Origin: Hyphomicrobium album
Lineage (GTDB): Bacteria > Pseudomonadota > Alphaproteobacteria > Rhizobiales > Hyphomicrobiaceae
NCBI RefSeq assembly: GCF_009708035.1
Contig: NZ_WMBQ01000001.1
Coordinates: 2,237,501-2,301,500, forward strand
Reading direction: 5' to 3'
Length of the DNA stretch: 64,000 bases
Shown one piece after another: positions 1 to 8,150 of the stretch; the first letter of the stretch is position 1, and every line of letters starts with the position of its first letter. Below the pieces are notes generated by a model. It saw only the letters and a program-made list of their open reading frames with translations, was not told the DNA's origin and did not search any database. A program made the position numbers and the translations under genes.

Positions 1-1
1 A

Positions 2-265
2 ATCGTGGAGCTGCCCGGCGTCAAGGAATCACTGCGGGATGCGCACTGCGTTGGCGTGGTGCAAGGCATCGACCATGTGACGCAGAACCTCGCCGGCCTT
101 TCGGAGTTCCTCTCGACTCTCGCCACGGCAATGCCTGGCGAATGGGAACTCGACACGGCCGAAGCCTGCGAGGTCATCCTTATTGCCTCTCTCCGTGAAA
201 GGCTGGAGCGGCCCACCATGCCGAGGCCGACATCCGCAGGATGTGACGAATGCGAGTTTTTTTGA
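2..265 (+). CDS. Hypothetical protein, 5' end cut by window edge
   Basis: The frame is open to the left edge. A GTG at position 5 could be a start, but the gene may begin outside the window. The visible product is about 87 residues, acidic, with amphipathic helical stretches and an acidic tail ending CDECEFF. I recognise no family. It overlaps the next gene by 16 bases, so the two are probably coupled. It lies just beyond the end of the flagellar cluster on the opposite strand. Function unknown. Confidence 0.5.
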   Translation: MVELPGVKESLRDAHCVGVVQGIDHVTQNLAGLSEFLSTLATAMPGEWELDTAEACEVILIASLRERLERPTMPRPTSAGCDECEFF

Positions 266-717
266 GTTTCACCGAGCCGGATTTCTCGGAGGTGCTGGAG
301 AGCGCCTTCAGATCCGCCGGCGTTGAGTTCGACGACGCGCCAAAGGCTGAGAGGCCGAGAGCGGCGCGAAGTGCTGCAGTTCGTTTGCACCAACTCTTTG
401 AGCGCGATCGAGAGCTCCCAACATCGACGTTGTCTGTTCCGCTCGAATCCTATTTGGAGCACCAGGACAAGCGCAGGCTGTCGCGAGTTGGCAAGACGAC
501 CGACCCTCGGTCCGTGGCGGACGAGCTTCGCATCACTGCGCAAATGACCTTGTCGGATCTCAACCGGCTGCGGCGCGAATACGCTCTCGCCAATCATCCG
601 GACCGCGCCGGCTCGGCCGAACGCGAGGATGCCACCCGCCGCATGATGGTGGCGAACATGCTCATCGACCGTGAAATAAATCGCCGGCAGCGGCCGGGAC
701 TTCCCGCCGGGCGTTGA
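250..717 (+). CDS. J-domain-like small protein
   Basis: This is a 155-residue protein. Its last third resembles the core of a DnaJ J domain: a basic helix (DLNRLRREYALANHPDR) carrying the HPD triad at residues 116-118, followed by a second helix rich in Arg, Met and Asn. In J proteins HPD stimulates the Hsp70 (DnaK) ATPase. The N-terminal 90 residues are unlike the Gly/Phe or zinc-finger parts of DnaJ and are not recognised. The ATG at 250 lies inside the end of the upstream gene. The J-domain reading rests on HPD and helix pattern only; a client or DnaK partner role is inference. Confidence 0.6.
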   Translation: MRVFLSFTEPDFSEVLESAFRSAGVEFDDAPKAERPRAARSAAVRLHQLFERDRELPTSTLSVPLESYLEHQDKRRLSRVGKTTDPRSVADELRITAQMTLSDLNRLRREYALANHPDRAGSAEREDATRRMMVANMLIDREINRRQRPGLPAGR

Positions 718-846
718 GGGCATCAAAACGTTCGGGGATCGAACAAATGCAAGCAATCAATTTGAGAGGACGAAAATACCTGTCCACTAGGATCAACCCG
801 ATGGGCAACGGCGCGCAGAACGCGATCAATCGGGTAGGGTCAACAC

Positions 847-1035
847 ATGTCGGCCGAGGGCAACCTAGCAGTCCTGTTAGAGCGCAGGGATCGCATTCGC
901 GACTGGCTCGCGCGCCAGACTGAGCATACGACTTTCGAGCAGAAGCATCTCGATGCCGGCACGCCGGAGCAGACCTACTGGCATCACGGCTACCAGTCGG
1001 CGCTGGACGACATGCTCAAACTGCTGACGCCATAG
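847..1035 (+). CDS. Small conserved hypothetical protein (62 aa)
   Basis: This short ATG-initiated reading frame encodes a hydrophilic helical protein with a conserved-looking C-terminal segment (TPEQTYWHHGYQSALDDML). The composition and absence of low-complexity shadow features suggest a real gene. No catalytic motif or membrane segment is visible. Its last 20 bases overlap the 3' end of the convergent gene at 1016-1381. No ribosome-binding site stands out. Function unknown. Confidence 0.5.
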   Translation: MSAEGNLAVLLERRDRIRDWLARQTEHTTFEQKHLDAGTPEQTYWHHGYQSALDDMLKLLTP

Positions 1036-1381
1036 TCGCGAAGATGCGGCAGCGCGGGCATTCCCACCTGGTGCCCTTGCTGCGGCCCGGATGTATCCGG
1101 TTTCCAGGCGGACTGAAATCGTGAAAGAGCTCGCACTCCTTTTCAAACGCCGCCTTCGCCGAAGCGTAGAAGCCGAACTTGAACAGAGTGCTTGAGCCGA
1201 TGCATTCGCACAGCTTGCTGCGTATGTCGGCATCGGCCCTACCGACATGCTTCACTTGAAAATTGCCGTTCCGATCATTGTGCCCTAAGGCGAAAACCCC
1301 TGCCGATCGCCGCGCAACCGCACTGTTGATGCCGTCGAACGTAAGACGATAGGGTCCGAGCAATCCCGTCTTCACAGCCAT
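1016..1381 (-). CDS. GIY-YIG-like conserved hypothetical protein
   Basis: This is a 121-residue protein. The middle has the layout of a GIY-YIG nuclease fold: a strand GVFALG, a second strand ending VGRAD, then a helix DIRSKLCECIG and a basic/aromatic segment FKFGFYASAKAAFEKECELFHDF. A C-terminal pair of cysteines (ECPRCRIF) could bind metal. The classic GIY and YIG signatures are degenerate, so nuclease activity is uncertain. The gene stands alone between the plus-strand hypotheticals and the end of the flagellar operon. It starts at the ATG at 1381. Confidence 0.5.
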   Translation of the reverse strand: MAVKTGLLGPYRLTFDGINSAVARRSAGVFALGHNDRNGNFQVKHVGRADADIRSKLCECIGSSTLFKFGFYASAKAAFEKECELFHDFSPPGNRIHPGRSKGTRWECPRCRIFATMASAV

Positions 1382-1430
1382 TGTTCAAAACCACCAACAG
1401 TTTCGATGTGTCGGACGCCGCCGGCTCATC

Positions 1431-1994
1431 CTATCGATTGCAATAGGCGCGGGCATCACTCGTCCATTCGCCAAAACCAACTGCCACCATGTTGCCGATA
1501 ACACGGCAAACGTAGGCTTTCTGCGCCGGAGCATTTTTAGGGCCTGCATGATATCGCGCGACCGCCTTCGTCCAGCTGCCCTCGCGCTCCTTGAGCTCGC
1601 TCAGAAAGCGGGCCGCATAGGCTACGTTCTGAGCGGGGTCAAACATGTCCTCGAGCGAACCGAAACTCTCGCTGTGATAATGGTGGTTGATCTGCATGCA
1701 CCCGACGTCGATGCGCTTAGCCCCACCGAGCTTCGCTTGGCGGAATGCACGTAGTGCTGCTTGCTTGTTCGGCTCATATGCAGAGCGCCCGTCGATATTG
1801 AGCGCATAGGGCTGCAGTGACCCGCCGCGACCCGACTCGGAAAGTCCGACGGCATACAACATGCTCAATGGAACGTCGTGAATGGCGGCTGCTCGTACGA
1901 GCTCGCGTTCACAAAGGTTGGGCTCCTCTGCGAGGAGTGCTGTCTGTCCGCTAAACATACACGCCGCGACCAGGGCGATTTGTAGTCGTTTCAT
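1431..1994 (-). CDS. Lytic transglycosylase (SLT/lysozyme-like), flagellar operon end
   Basis: This 187-residue protein has a signal peptide (MKRLQIALVAACMFSGQTALLA), so it should act in the periplasm. The transglycosylase SLT fold shows a catalytic Glu in the GLSESGRGG segment, the GCMQIN motif (usually GLMQI) and YHAGP (usually AYNAG). Such enzymes cleave peptidoglycan with 1,6-anhydro bond formation. The ATG at 1994 was chosen because a signal peptide follows directly; the frame stays open further upstream, but that part is out-of-frame fliK sequence. It overlaps the 3' end of fliK by 44 bases, so it is probably co-transcribed and opens the wall for the rod. No substrate specificity can be read. 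Confidence 0.8.
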   Translation of the reverse strand: MKRLQIALVAACMFSGQTALLAEEPNLCERELVRAAAIHDVPLSMLYAVGLSESGRGGSLQPYALNIDGRSAYEPNKQAALRAFRQAKLGGAKRIDVGCMQINHHYHSESFGSLEDMFDPAQNVAYAARFLSELKEREGSWTKAVARYHAGPKNAPAQKAYVCRVIGNMVAVGFGEWTSDARAYCNR

Positions 1995-3465
1995 TGGTGT
2001 CGTTCCGGCCTGTTTGGTGTCCAGTATCGCCGCCGTTCGTGCCCGTACCCCCGCGCTGCGCATGCCCCTGACGATCCGACGCGCCGGACTGCGACTGTGC
2101 CGAGGACTGTAGGTTTGTCTGAGCGCCCTGCTGTCCGGGCTGCTGAGATGACAGCGTCCTGTCATCCATTATTCGGACCGAGCCGGTATCGACGTTGTAG
2201 CCGGCAGACCGAAGGAGATTGGTGAGGGTGTCCTGGTCATTGCGGATCAGATCTGCCGTTTCCTTCCGGTCAGCTCCGACGTGCAACGTCAATTCGGTGT
2301 CTTTCAGCTCCATGCGCACCGTAACGGTGCCAAGATCTGCGGGCTGCAGCTGGATCTGAAGTATCTTGAGTGCCGGCTTCATGCCCTGCTGCATTGGTGG
2401 CGCCATGTCTGTGCGCTCTGCAAACTCAGGGGCCGAAGTGGCCTCGGCGGCAATGCGGCCGGCGATTTGTTGTGCGGGCGGCATGGCGATCGAGGACGAG
2501 TCCTCGAAGGAAGGCAGCGCCGCCGCAACCAAGTCCGGCGCCGCAGCAGCCTCTCCACCATACGCTTCGGGAGGCGTCGCGGATTTGCTGCCGTCTCCCA
2601 CGGAAACACTCGCTTGAGGGCCAACCGTGGAAAGCGGCGCGAAGTGTGTTTCCTGACGCTGAACGCTTGCATTGGGCCGATCGATTGCGGCGGAAATCTC
2701 ATGCCGTTGCACGAGTGCTGCGGCACCGTTGGCCGCCTGCGGCGTGGAAATGTCCATCGACGTTACAGGCGTCCGGCTCCTTTGCGCCCGCTCCAACTTG
2801 TCCTTGTCGTTTGCGGTGCCGAGGGGTGCCAGGCGCGCCAGAGCGGGGTCACTGGCCGTTGCGAGATGATCGATATTGCCCAACTCGCCTTTGGCCGTTG
2901 CCTCGGCCGGGAGCTGTAGCCCCGCCTCAGTCTGTCGGAACGTCACGCTCCGGGTTTCCCCGGCTGCGGCCGTCGGATCTGCTGATTGGGGTGGGGACGA
3001 AAACAGCGTGGGTGCACCTGGTTCATTCTTGGCCGATGACGGGACGAGATTGAGTGGGGCGACACCGGCCACGCCATTCGGCACCGTGGCAATGAGACCT
3101 AGCGGATCGGATTGGACGGTCACCGCTCCGTCCAGCTGCGGATCGCTGAGGAGCTGCAGATCGTTGTCAGAAACATCGGGCACAGAACCGACGTTCGGAT
3201 CGGCACGGCTGCCTTCTGGAACTAGCTGCGCCTCGATGGTGTGCCGCCGAGCGTTGGTCCGCTCGCCTGCCCTCGGATGGTCCTTGGGCAACGCGGGTTC
3301 GTCGGAGTCGCTGTTCTGCAGCTTCGACAGGACGTCGCCGAACCCGTCTTCTCCTTCAGCGGTCTGTCCGCCCGGAGCACTCTTGGCGCCAGTGTCGCGC
3401 ACGGCCCCAACCCCCGCTTTCGAGGAAGTGGTTGCCTGGCCTGAAACTGCTCCCGGTGTCGTCAT
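1951..3465 (-). CDS. fliK: Flagellar hook-length control protein FliK (MotD)
   Basis: This 504-residue protein has a long, Ala/Pro/Ser-rich, poorly ordered N-terminal region. A compact Flg_hook domain follows at roughly residues 365-440 (LQLQPADLGTVTVRMEL plus a following strand-helix unit). The tail is Gln/Ser/Gly/Asn-rich. FliK is exported during hook growth and switches FlhB from hook to filament substrates. In rhizobia this gene was first named motD and lies after motC, as here. Its ATG overlaps the motC stop by four bases (ATGA), which suggests coupled translation. Confidence 0.88.
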   Translation of the reverse strand: MTTPGAVSGQATTSSKAGVGAVRDTGAKSAPGGQTAEGEDGFGDVLSKLQNSDSDEPALPKDHPRAGERTNARRHTIEAQLVPEGSRADPNVGSVPDVSDNDLQLLSDPQLDGAVTVQSDPLGLIATVPNGVAGVAPLNLVPSSAKNEPGAPTLFSSPPQSADPTAAAGETRSVTFRQTEAGLQLPAEATAKGELGNIDHLATASDPALARLAPLGTANDKDKLERAQRSRTPVTSMDISTPQAANGAAALVQRHEISAAIDRPNASVQRQETHFAPLSTVGPQASVSVGDGSKSATPPEAYGGEAAAAPDLVAAALPSFEDSSSIAMPPAQQIAGRIAAEATSAPEFAERTDMAPPMQQGMKPALKILQIQLQPADLGTVTVRMELKDTELTLHVGADRKETADLIRNDQDTLTNLLRSAGYNVDTGSVRIMDDRTLSSQQPGQQGAQTNLQSSAQSQSGASDRQGHAQRGGTGTNGGDTGHQTGRNDTNETTTNRPGRGVYV

Positions 3466-4634
3466 CTGGAGGTCTCGACTAAGAGCCCGTCGACGCGCGC
3501 AATCGCCGCCTGCGCATCGTTGAGTGCGCTTGAACTCGCAGAACTATCCTGCTCGCCTGCCGGCGTCTGCGCCTGCTCGGCCCCTGGCGCGAGCGACGGC
3601 GGCCGCGAAATCTCGTCGGCAACGGCGGTGGCCGCATAGAGCAAACCCTCCTCCCGCGCGCCAAGCTTTGACTTATCGACCAGACGGAGCGCCATGCGGC
3701 CCTGCTCGTGGTCGGGTGTCGCGATCACGGCGGCCGCCTCGAACAGGAGCATGCGCATCGCATCGAGAGGCTGCGCCTTTGCATCCATGCCCGCGAGACG
3801 CGCCGCAAAGCGCACTATCTCCACGTCGGCGACGGCAATGCCTTCCTCAGCGATTGCAAGACAGGTCTCCCTGCGCTGCATCTCAGACAGGCCGCGAAGC
3901 AGCTTCTCTAACGTTGGAAGGCGCTTTGCGTCGGCAGCATAGCCCTTGGACACAACTTCCTTGGCGAATTGGCGCTCGAAGCTTCGCTCGAAAATCGAGC
4001 TGGCGAACCGCCTGAAATACTGGGAAGAGAGCGCCTCGAAAGCATCGAGGTCGCCGACTTTTGCCGCCAGTATTGCCTGACGCCGCAGCGCCGCCTCCTC
4101 GACGATTGTGCCGGGCGCTATGATGCGCGCTCGGTCGAGTAGAGCAATTGCCTTACGGGGGTCGCTCTGTGCCACGAGCAGTGCCCGCACGAGAGCCACA
4201 TGGCCGCCAACGCTGCGATCGAGCAATTCGAAGTCTACGCCATCGAGGAGTTGGGTAGCTTCGGTGTCCCGCCGCTCGCCGTACGCCAATGCGCCTTTGA
4301 CGAGTTGGTCGTCGACACCGAGCGCAGCGCCAGAACCCAGCAATTTGCTCAACACGCGAGGGTCACCGCCGCTAAGTACATAGATCACGGCTGCGCGCGC
4401 GTTCCTCCGGTCAGACCATGCGCTTGCATCGAAATTGGCGAGCTGTGCAGCGACCTTCGCAACATAATCCGTTTGCCGGGCACGAGCGTTCTTGCTCTTC
4501 AGAACCGCTTGGTCTTGGAAAATTTGCAGTTCGCGCACGAGCTCAAAAGGCTTCTTGTCGGACCCATTTGTGGTCTGCGCGACCGCGGGGGACGTGGCCA
4601 AGAGCAGCAGGAGGGAAAGAGCCAGGGCCCGCAT
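3462..4634 (-). CDS. motC: Chemotaxis/motility protein MotC
   Basis: This 390-residue protein begins with a signal peptide (MRALALSLLLLLATSPAVAQ), indicating a periplasmic location. The rest is helical and alanine-rich with TPR-like helical repeats. In Sinorhizobium, MotC is a periplasmic protein that binds MotB and is needed for rotation, with MotE as its stabilising partner; both are present here. The start at 4634 shares one base with the motB stop (TGATG). An extension to 4814 is open, but it lies within motB and lacks a signal peptide at its start. Confidence 0.85.
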   Translation of the reverse strand: MRALALSLLLLLATSPAVAQTTNGSDKKPFELVRELQIFQDQAVLKSKNARARQTDYVAKVAAQLANFDASAWSDRRNARAAVIYVLSGGDPRVLSKLLGSGAALGVDDQLVKGALAYGERRDTEATQLLDGVDFELLDRSVGGHVALVRALLVAQSDPRKAIALLDRARIIAPGTIVEEAALRRQAILAAKVGDLDAFEALSSQYFRRFASSIFERSFERQFAKEVVSKGYAADAKRLPTLEKLLRGLSEMQRRETCLAIAEEGIAVADVEIVRFAARLAGMDAKAQPLDAMRMLLFEAAAVIATPDHEQGRMALRLVDKSKLGAREEGLLYAATAVADEISRPPSLAPGAEQAQTPAGEQDSSASSSALNDAQAAIARVDGLLVETSR

Positions 4635-5764
4635 CAGGACTTGCCCCTCAGGAGAAGGACTTCGATGCGCCGGTTTTCGGCTGCCAGCGGCTGGTCGACA
4701 ATCTTGAGCTCGTGATCCGCGTGCCCCTCGATCCGATCGATGCGAACGTCGGGAATGCCGCCGCGCACGAGCATGTAGTAGGCCATCTGCGCCCGAGCGG
4801 TCGAAAGCCGCCAATTGTCATAATCTTCCGACCTGAACTGCCTGCCATCCGTATGGCCGCGAAGGACAATATGCTCAGGGCGTCCGAGGAGGATCTTGCC
4901 GATCTTCTCCATCAGCACCACAAGCTCGGGCTTCGGGCTCGCCGATGCGATGCCAAACATCTCAAAACCCGGCTGGTCGTTGATGGTGACCAGCAGGCCT
5001 TCTTCCGTCGAGCGAACATCGATGCCCGGTATGGCGGAGAAACCAGACTTCTTGACACTCTCTTCAATTTGTCGCCGCAAGTCCGGCGCGCTCTTGGCGT
5101 CAGCTTCATGACTGGCCGGTGACTGGGAGGAGACAGGATCGCTCTTTTCGCTTTTGGCGCTCTTATCCGCTCCTGCCGCCGTACCCGCATCATCCTTCGC
5201 GCCGGGGTGTCCTGAGGCATCACCTTGCCGCGAGGGGTCGTAGCGTAGATCGGGATCGAAGGGGTCACGGAACGCTTCCCCCGTTCCCTGTCCCGGCTTG
5301 TTTCCTCTATTCGCCTTGGCCAACCCGTCCTTGCCGGCCTCCAATGCGATCTTGTCGAGCGCCTCATACGGATCGCTGAAGAGGGCCGCCTCGGCGTTTT
5401 TCTTATCGTCCGCCCCCTTACCCGCACGCGAGCCGGCCCGCTTGTCGGATTCTGACGATCCGTTCTCGCCGCCCTCATGCTGGTCACCGGGCTCCATGGT
5501 GAAGGCGCCCTTTGGCCTCGTGGTTGCATCGCTCAATCGCATTGGATTGAAGTAGTTTGCGACCCCGGTGATCGTCTTGTCGTCGGTCGCGGTTATCAGC
5601 CACATGACCAGAAAGAACGCCATGAGCGCCGTCATGAAATCGGCGTGCGCGATTTTCCAGACGCCACCCTTGTGCGGCGCCTCCTCGCCGTTGTTTCGCC
5701 GGCGAATGATGACGAGCTCGTGCTGCTTCGTGTCCTCTTCGCCTTCACCCTGAGGTCCCGTCAT
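4634..5764 (-). CDS. motB: Flagellar motor stator protein MotB
   Basis: This 376-residue protein has one membrane helix near residues 41-58 containing the proton-binding Asp42 (HADFMTALMAFFLVMW). A long Lys/Asp/Ala/Ser-rich linker follows, then a C-terminal OmpA-like peptidoglycan-binding domain (GHTDGRQFRSEDYDNWRLS, RIEGHADHE). It forms the stator with MotA and anchors it to the wall. The ATG at 5764 overlaps the fliH stop (ATGA); a TTG at 5794 is open but less likely. The unusually long linker before the OmpA domain is typical of rhizobial MotB. motA is about 18 kb away. Confidence 0.92.
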   Translation of the reverse strand: MTGPQGEGEEDTKQHELVIIRRRNNGEEAPHKGGVWKIAHADFMTALMAFFLVMWLITATDDKTITGVANYFNPMRLSDATTRPKGAFTMEPGDQHEGGENGSSESDKRAGSRAGKGADDKKNAEAALFSDPYEALDKIALEAGKDGLAKANRGNKPGQGTGEAFRDPFDPDLRYDPSRQGDASGHPGAKDDAGTAAGADKSAKSEKSDPVSSQSPASHEADAKSAPDLRRQIEESVKKSGFSAIPGIDVRSTEEGLLVTINDQPGFEMFGIASASPKPELVVLMEKIGKILLGRPEHIVLRGHTDGRQFRSEDYDNWRLSTARAQMAYYMLVRGGIPDVRIDRIEGHADHELKIVDQPLAAENRRIEVLLLRGKS

Positions 5765-6378
5765 GTGACTTGCGCCTCGCTGCTTTGTAGCCAAGCCGAG
5801 ATGCGGGTCTCAATAACCGACGCGCCGGCCCTGACCTGCACGTCACATGCCTCATTGACGACGTAGGACGCATTGGCGACGGACGATGACAGGCTCGCCC
5901 GCATTGCGCTGAGAAGATCTTCAGGACCTGAGATCTCGAGGGTGATACCGGGATTTGTGGCGGTGAGATCGTTCACTATCTCACGCAGCTGGCCTATTGC
6001 CTGATCACGAACAGCCTGGGCCAAGAAGGGCCTGAGGACACGTTCGACAGACCCGGCGATGCGATCTTCCATGCCGCGGATGGCGATCCCGACCTGCTCA
6101 GCGAGGCGCGGACCTTGTTCCGTGCACCACGCCTCGCGAGCTGCGGCAAGGTTTTGATCCAAAGCCGCCTTCTGCTCATCGAGCAGAACCACTGTTTCGG
6201 CTTCCGCTGATCTTTTGCCCTCTTCAAGCCCTCGCGTATAGGCTTCCTCGACGCGCTCCGCCCAGTCGATTTCAGCGCCCGCCGCCGAGGCCTCAAGTAG
6301 CATTTCCTCGGCAACCTCCGACGCGAGTTCCGGACTGCCGAAGTCGACGAGGAACGGCGCCGCCGGAAACACGCTCAC
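5761..6378 (-). CDS. fliH: Flagellar assembly protein FliH
   Basis: This 205-residue protein has an acidic, Ala/Glu-rich coiled-coil centre and a C-terminal alpha/beta region resembling FliH/YscL. FliH dimers bind and restrain the export ATPase FliI and tether it to the switch complex. A GTG at 6378 is preceded by a strong GGAGG with seven-base spacing. A GTG at 6402 is also in frame but lies inside fliF with no site before it, so 6378 is preferred. It sits between fliF and motB. The family call rests on size, coiled coil and position more than on sharp motifs. Confidence 0.72.
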   Translation of the reverse strand: MSVFPAAPFLVDFGSPELASEVAEEMLLEASAAGAEIDWAERVEEAYTRGLEEGKRSAEAETVVLLDEQKAALDQNLAAAREAWCTEQGPRLAEQVGIAIRGMEDRIAGSVERVLRPFLAQAVRDQAIGQLREIVNDLTATNPGITLEISGPEDLLSAMRASLSSSVANASYVVNEACDVQVRAGASVIETRISAWLQSSEAQVT

Positions 6379-6380
6379 AC

Positions 6381-8012
6381 CTATGTCCCTCCACGCAGCC
6401 ACTGCTTAAGGATCGCGACCACCTGGTCCTCGTCGTAGTCCACCATCTGCTCGAGCCGCTTCTGCGGTGTGCGATTGATCTTGCTGGTCAAATCTCCGAT
6501 GAGGTCTGGAGCGGGCTCGGAAGCGAACTGCGAGTCCATGGCAAACGCCGAGGCAATTTGCGGTTCAAACGGCAACTGATTTGCGGTTTCGGCAACCTGA
6601 GGAGGCTGGAACTCGAGCAGCATGCGCGTCGCAGGCCGCAAGCCGAACCATGCGAGTATCAGGGCAGCAGCGACTACGGCGAGGGCCTTCGCAAACGTGC
6701 CCATCTGGTCGAGCAGATAGGCGCCGACCCCAGGGGACGCTACAGGCTCTAGCAGATCGCCGGCGGCCAGGAATTCGACCGCTGCCACCGTAATCCGGTC
6801 GCCGCGCTTCTGATCGGCGCCCGTCGCCGATGAGACCAGACTCTCAACCTCCTTCAGCTTTGCATCTATCGCCTCTTGGGAGGCCTTCTCGCCCAACAGC
6901 GCCTGCAAACGTTTGCGGTTGATCACCACGGCGACCGTCAGGGCGTCGATCCTATAGCCGTCGCTAACAGTCGAGATCGTCTTGGAGTTTGCTTCGAAAT
7001 TCTTGAGCTCCTCCTTGCGCTCGCTTGACCGTGACGAACCCTTGTCTGCCGCCGCGCCTTGCGTCTGCTCAGCCGGAAGGTTCTGGTCCACTCCGACAGG
7101 TTGAGAAGTGTCTGAATCCTTCGAGTTCGACTTCTCCTTGATCGTGCGCCGAGAGCGCTCGAACCGCGAGTCGGGATCGAAGGCGGTCTCGTTGATCTGG
7201 CGCTTATCAATGTTGAGGCGGGCGGCAACACTGAGCTCGAAATTGTCGATGCCTATGTAGGGCGCCAGCGTCTCGCTCACGTTTTGCTTCAGCTCGCTTG
7301 CAACGGTTCGCTCCAGCTCCAGCATCTTGGTTGGCGCTGCGTTGAAGGTTCCGTCGCCGGCGGCAAGCACGGTACCGTCGGTGCTGAGAACGCGGACCTT
7401 GTCTACCGTCATCCCCGGAATGGCGGCTGCAACAAGGTGGCGAATCGCCTGAGCAGACGAGAAATCCGCTGCGGAGTCGGTGCGGATTACCACCGACGCC
7501 GAAGGTTGCTGAGTGCTGCGGCGGAAAGAGCCGGCCTCCGCCATGACGATATGAACACGCGCCGCTCGAACGCCCTTCATGCCTTGGATGGTGCGCGCGA
7601 TCTCGCCTTCGAGCGCGCGTATCCGCGTGATTTCCTGCATGAAGGAGGTCAGGCCGATAGCGCCCATCTTGTCGAAGAGCTCGTAGCCGGCGCCGGCGCT
7701 ACTTGGCAGACCCTTTTCCGCCAGAAGCATCCGCGCCCGCGAGGCTTGCCCGGGATGGACCAGGACCGTCGTACCTTCCGGATTGACGTCGAAGGAAATG
7801 CCCGCTTCCTGCAGCGCCGCACCGATGCGCGAGACGTCCTGGGATTCAAGCCCGGCGTACAAAGTCTCGTAGTCGGGCCGGCTCAAAAAGTAGCTGCCAA
7901 GGCCGACGGCCACGAAGACAGTGAACCCGACGAGGCCTAGCGCCGCCAGCCGCCGCGGACCGAGGGCAAGCAAGTTGCCCCACAACTGCTTCAGCTGATC
8001 GCTCCAGACCAT
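6381..8012 (-). CDS. fliF: Flagellar MS-ring protein FliF
   Basis: This 543-residue protein has a membrane helix at about residues 22-44 and YscJ/FliF ring-building domains (SRPDYETLYAGL, LPSSAGAGYELFD, QGMKGVRAARVHIVMAE). A charged Ser/Lys/Gln-rich periplasmic loop follows, then a second membrane helix near residue 440 and a C-terminal FliG-binding tail. FliF assembles the inner-membrane MS ring on which switch and export gate are built. The ATG at 8012 gives the usual length; an open extension to 8105 runs into the flagellin terminator and is rejected. It is the first gene of fliF-fliH-motB-motC-fliK-transglycosylase. Confidence 0.95.
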   Translation of the reverse strand: MVWSDQLKQLWGNLLALGPRRLAALGLVGFTVFVAVGLGSYFLSRPDYETLYAGLESQDVSRIGAALQEAGISFDVNPEGTTVLVHPGQASRARMLLAEKGLPSSAGAGYELFDKMGAIGLTSFMQEITRIRALEGEIARTIQGMKGVRAARVHIVMAEAGSFRRSTQQPSASVVIRTDSAADFSSAQAIRHLVAAAIPGMTVDKVRVLSTDGTVLAAGDGTFNAAPTKMLELERTVASELKQNVSETLAPYIGIDNFELSVAARLNIDKRQINETAFDPDSRFERSRRTIKEKSNSKDSDTSQPVGVDQNLPAEQTQGAAADKGSSRSSERKEELKNFEANSKTISTVSDGYRIDALTVAVVINRKRLQALLGEKASQEAIDAKLKEVESLVSSATGADQKRGDRITVAAVEFLAAGDLLEPVASPGVGAYLLDQMGTFAKALAVVAAALILAWFGLRPATRMLLEFQPPQVAETANQLPFEPQIASAFAMDSQFASEPAPDLIGDLTSKINRTPQKRLEQMVDYDEDQVVAILKQWLRGGT

Positions 8013-8091
8013 GCGCCTCCCCAGGCAAACCGAATCCATTTTATGGGTTGCCGGAGCGATCTTTCGTGGGGAACCTTGCGCGAGAATTGCC

Positions 8092-8129
8092 AAAAAAAAA
8101 GCCAAGCCCTCGGAGAGAGCTTGGCTTTT
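8092..8129 (-). terminator. Rho-independent terminator after flagellin 1
   Basis: Nine-base arms (AAGCCAAGC / GCTTGGCTT) flank an 11-base loop. On the minus strand the stem is followed by a run of T residues, from the A run at 8092-8100. It lies 22 bases past the stop at 8151 and separates the flagellin from fliF. Confidence 0.9.
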
Positions 8130-8150
8130 CCAATTTTCGAAGCTGTTGCC

